Source of the DNA: Aquiflexum balticum DSM 16537
Lineage (GTDB): Bacteria; Bacteroidota; Bacteroidia; Cytophagales; Cyclobacteriaceae
Reading direction: 5' to 3'
NCBI RefSeq assembly: GCF_900176595.1
Contig: NZ_LT838813.1
Location: forward strand, 682,001-746,000
Length of the DNA: 64,000 bases
This document shows positions 62,390 to 64,000 of the stretch, piece after piece (the first letter of the stretch is position 1; each line of letters opens with the position of its first letter). The translations under genes and the position numbers were made by a program. The notes beneath the pieces are model-generated. The model saw nothing but the letters and a program-made list of their open reading frames with translations. It did not search any database and was not told where the DNA came from.

Positions 62390-63394
62390 GTGAAAAATAA
62401 GTGGATCACTTTTAGGGAATTTTTTTATTACTTGAGTTTAAAAAAACTCGGAAACTATCTTCTTTTATTTTGCTCTTTTTACTGGAGCAGAGTAATCAAA
62501 AAACCAAGAATTTGGGGCCTTCCAACGACTTTATCCATAGAACCTACCACCAGTTGTAACCTCCGCTGTCCCGAATGCCCTAGTGGATTGCGGAGTTTTA
62601 CAAGGCCAACCGGCATGTTGGAGGAACAGGTTTTTCGGCAAATCATTGATCAAACCAAAGATCATCTGACTTATCTACATCTCTATTTTCAGGGAGAACC
62701 TTTTCTGCATCCAAATTTCCCGGAGCTGATCAGCTATGCCGACAAGTCCGGAATATTTACCTCCACCTCCACCAACGGACATTACCTGACCAAAAAAAAT
62801 GTGGGTGCCATCATCGACTCCGGGTTGAAACAGTTGATAGTTTCAATGGATGGAATCACACAGGAAATCTATCAGGATTACCGCGTAGGAGGCAAATTGG
62901 CAAAAGTGGAGGAAGGATTGTTTGAATTGATCCATAGAAAAAGGGAATTGAAAAAAAGATTTCCCAGAATTATTCTGCAGTTTTTGGTAACAGGGAAAAA
63001 TGAACACCAAATCCCGGAATTGAAGATATGGGCAAAAAATATTGGGGTAGATGAACTTCAATTAAAAACCACCCAGATTTATGGTTTTGAAAACGGTTCG
63101 GAACTGATCCCTCAAAACACCCAATATTCCAGGTATATCCCTAATGGAAATGGCACTTGGAAACTCAAAAAGGAGATCCAAAACAAATGCTGGAGAATGT
63201 GGCAAGGAGCAGTATTTACTTGGGATGGAAAATTGCTCCCTTGCTGTTTTGATAAAGACGGGCAACATGTGATGGGGAAAATCCAGGAAAATCACCTGAA
63301 AGATATCTGGAATAACAATGCTTACAATGCCTTCCGAAAACAGTTATTGAACGACCGCACACAGATTGAAATCTGCAAAAACTGTACAGAGTAG
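62390..63394 (+). CDS. Radical SAM/SPASM-domain enzyme
   Basis: 334 aa. Radical SAM motif C56-NLR-C60-PE-C63 (TTSCNLRCPECPSG), and a SPASM-type Cys set near the C-terminus (NKCWRMWQG, LLPCCFDKDGQH, ICKNCTE). Acts on peptides or sugars via an auxiliary Fe-S cluster. The first about 45 residues are hydrophobic, possibly associating with the membrane. Start is GTG at 62390; no suitable ATG lies nearby. Upstream of a polysaccharide exporter gene, hence perhaps part of the same pathway. Confidence 0.88.
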   Translation: MKNKWITFREFFYYLSLKKLGNYLLLFCSFYWSRVIKKPRIWGLPTTLSIEPTTSCNLRCPECPSGLRSFTRPTGMLEEQVFRQIIDQTKDHLTYLHLYFQGEPFLHPNFPELISYADKSGIFTSTSTNGHYLTKKNVGAIIDSGLKQLIVSMDGITQEIYQDYRVGGKLAKVEEGLFELIHRKRELKKRFPRIILQFLVTGKNEHQIPELKIWAKNIGVDELQLKTTQIYGFENGSELIPQNTQYSRYIPNGNGTWKLKKEIQNKCWRMWQGAVFTWDGKLLPCCFDKDGQHVMGKIQENHLKDIWNNNAYNAFRKQLLNDRTQIEICKNCTE

Positions 63395-63540
63395 AAAGCC
63401 GCTTTGCTCAAATTAATTCTACTAATATTTCTTTACAGCATGGAATAATTATCTTTACGCAGATTTTATCACATTTCAGAAAGCTTACGCAATTGGTTTA
63501 TACAAATTGTTCGAAAAGTATAAGCAAGAATTATAAATTA

Positions 63541-64000
63541 ATGATACCATATTTCACGAAAAATTTCCCAAATAACCACCTCCTGATCAAATTTGCGGGA
63601 TTATTTTTATTGGTTCTTTCCCTGTGCTGCAGCCTCCCCCAAATATTGCATGCCCAATCCATCTCAGATATTGCAAACATCAAAGTAGATGATTTGACAG
63701 ATGCACAAATCAGGGAACTCATCCGAAGGGCCAACGAAGCCGGATTATCGGAATTTGAACTGATACAAATGGCCAGAATCAGGGGTGTTTCAGAGGTTGA
63801 GTTGGAAAAATTGAAAGAAAGAGTCGAAAAAATGGATATTTCGGCAGTCGGAGGAAGATTAGGTGCTACCGCTTCGAAAAGGGAACCCAGAAAACAAACT
63901 GACCTGAATGAAATCTCCCAAGGTCTGTTCAAAGAACAAAGTGATCTGATCGGATTGGAAGAGGAACCTTCGCCCTATTTTGGTGGTGATATTTTTTATA
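63541..64000 (+). CDS. SLBB-type polysaccharide export protein, N-terminal part
   Basis: 153 full codons to the window edge. Hydrophobic signal segment (about 16-39, ending LHAQ). Then the helical motif DLTDAQIRELIRRANEAGLSEFELIQMARIRGVSEVELEKLKERVEKM, which precedes the export domains in Bacteroidota Wza-like SLBB proteins. The polysaccharide_synth and SLBB domains lie beyond the window. Outer membrane or periplasmic export of exopolysaccharide is inferred from this motif and from the neighbours. Confidence 0.8.
   Translation, partial: MIPYFTKNFPNNHLLIKFAGLFLLVLSLCCSLPQILHAQSISDIANIKVDDLTDAQIRELIRRANEAGLSEFELIQMARIRGVSEVELEKLKERVEKMDISAVGGRLGATASKREPRKQTDLNEISQGLFKEQSDLIGLEEEPSPYFGGDIFY

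Noticed and set aside
62170-62400. 76-codon plus frame between gldB and the radical SAM gene
   Set aside because: It reads through a palindromic dispersed repeat and shows no coding features.
63531-63932. 133-codon minus frame at the right edge
   Set aside because: Antisense to the SLBB-type exporter start, which has a signal peptide and a recognisable N-terminal helical motif.
1-64000. tRNA, rRNA and CRISPR elements
   Set aside because: No T-loop-like GTTCGA context with a foldable acceptor stem, no rRNA stretches and no regularly spaced repeats were found by reading; a covariance-model search was not possible.

Overview
The window looks like the chromosome of a Bacteroidota bacterium of the order Cytophagales, close to Cyclobacteriaceae (Algoriphagus-type). 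The evidence is an AT-rich genome, type IX secretion (T9SS) and gliding proteins (PorP/SprF family, GldB, two proteins with gliding-type C-terminal sorting domains, SprB repeats), DUF3127, fasciclin and PorT-like outer membrane proteins, short intergenic spaces, and no Shine-Dalgarno-like sites before most starts. I saw no rRNA, tRNA or CRISPR array.

Layout. 0.2-3.5 kb: aspS (minus) diverges from an M23 peptidase. 3.9-12.1 kb: a four-gene minus-strand operon encodes a small exported protein, a 1432-aa T9SS-exported surface protein, its PorP/SprF partner and an OmpA/PD40 protein with two OmpA domains. 12.4-24.8 kb: housekeeping and accessory genes, namely a 59-aa ORF, an ALDH3-type dehydrogenase, a DmpA-type peptidase, an iron-sulfur photolyase, an SprB-repeat surface protein, lysA, a two-component system, a sialidase-fold lipoprotein and rlmH.

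25.0-33.2 kb is the unusual part. Three near-identical 2406-bp units each encode a tyrosine recombinase and an IS91-like Y2 (HUH) transposase. Each unit begins at GTTGAAC and ends in a long imperfect palindrome that stops at GTT. Units 1 and 2 are directly abutted. Between units 2 and 3 sits an AT-rich 262-aa gene laid out like an integron gene cassette: it starts at GTTAGCG, its stop codon lies in CGCTAAC (the exact complement), and an attC-like palindrome follows. The IS-like units therefore lie exactly on cassette boundaries and have cassette-like ends of their own. No classical integron integrase is present in the window.

33.5-47.5 kb: an exported protein of unknown function, a fasciclin protein, a Fur-family regulator, a type III polyketide synthase locus (FAD oxidoreductase, UbiA prenyltransferase, PKS, methyltransferase), two tandem MscS channels, a probable zinc operon (small exported protein, CobW GTPase, 58-aa protein) with a Zur-like palindrome upstream, a membrane-anchored MutS-type ATPase, and a 50-aa membrane protein. 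47.7-58.2 kb: purK-purE, several small conserved proteins, DUF3127, an ECF sigma factor, esterases, a cation exchanger, a PorT-like barrel, a stand-alone CheB and endonuclease III. 58.2-64 kb: asnB-type amidotransferase, glycosyltransferase, radical SAM/SPASM enzyme and the start of an SLBB polysaccharide exporter suggest the edge of an exopolysaccharide cluster, with gldB embedded on the opposite strand.

Several genes shorter than 60 codons were found by reading the intergenic DNA directly (12374-12553, 43459-43635, 47307-47459, 49533-49682, and the 57-aa ORFs inside the mobile units). Functions are assigned from recognisable motifs only; no database search was possible.
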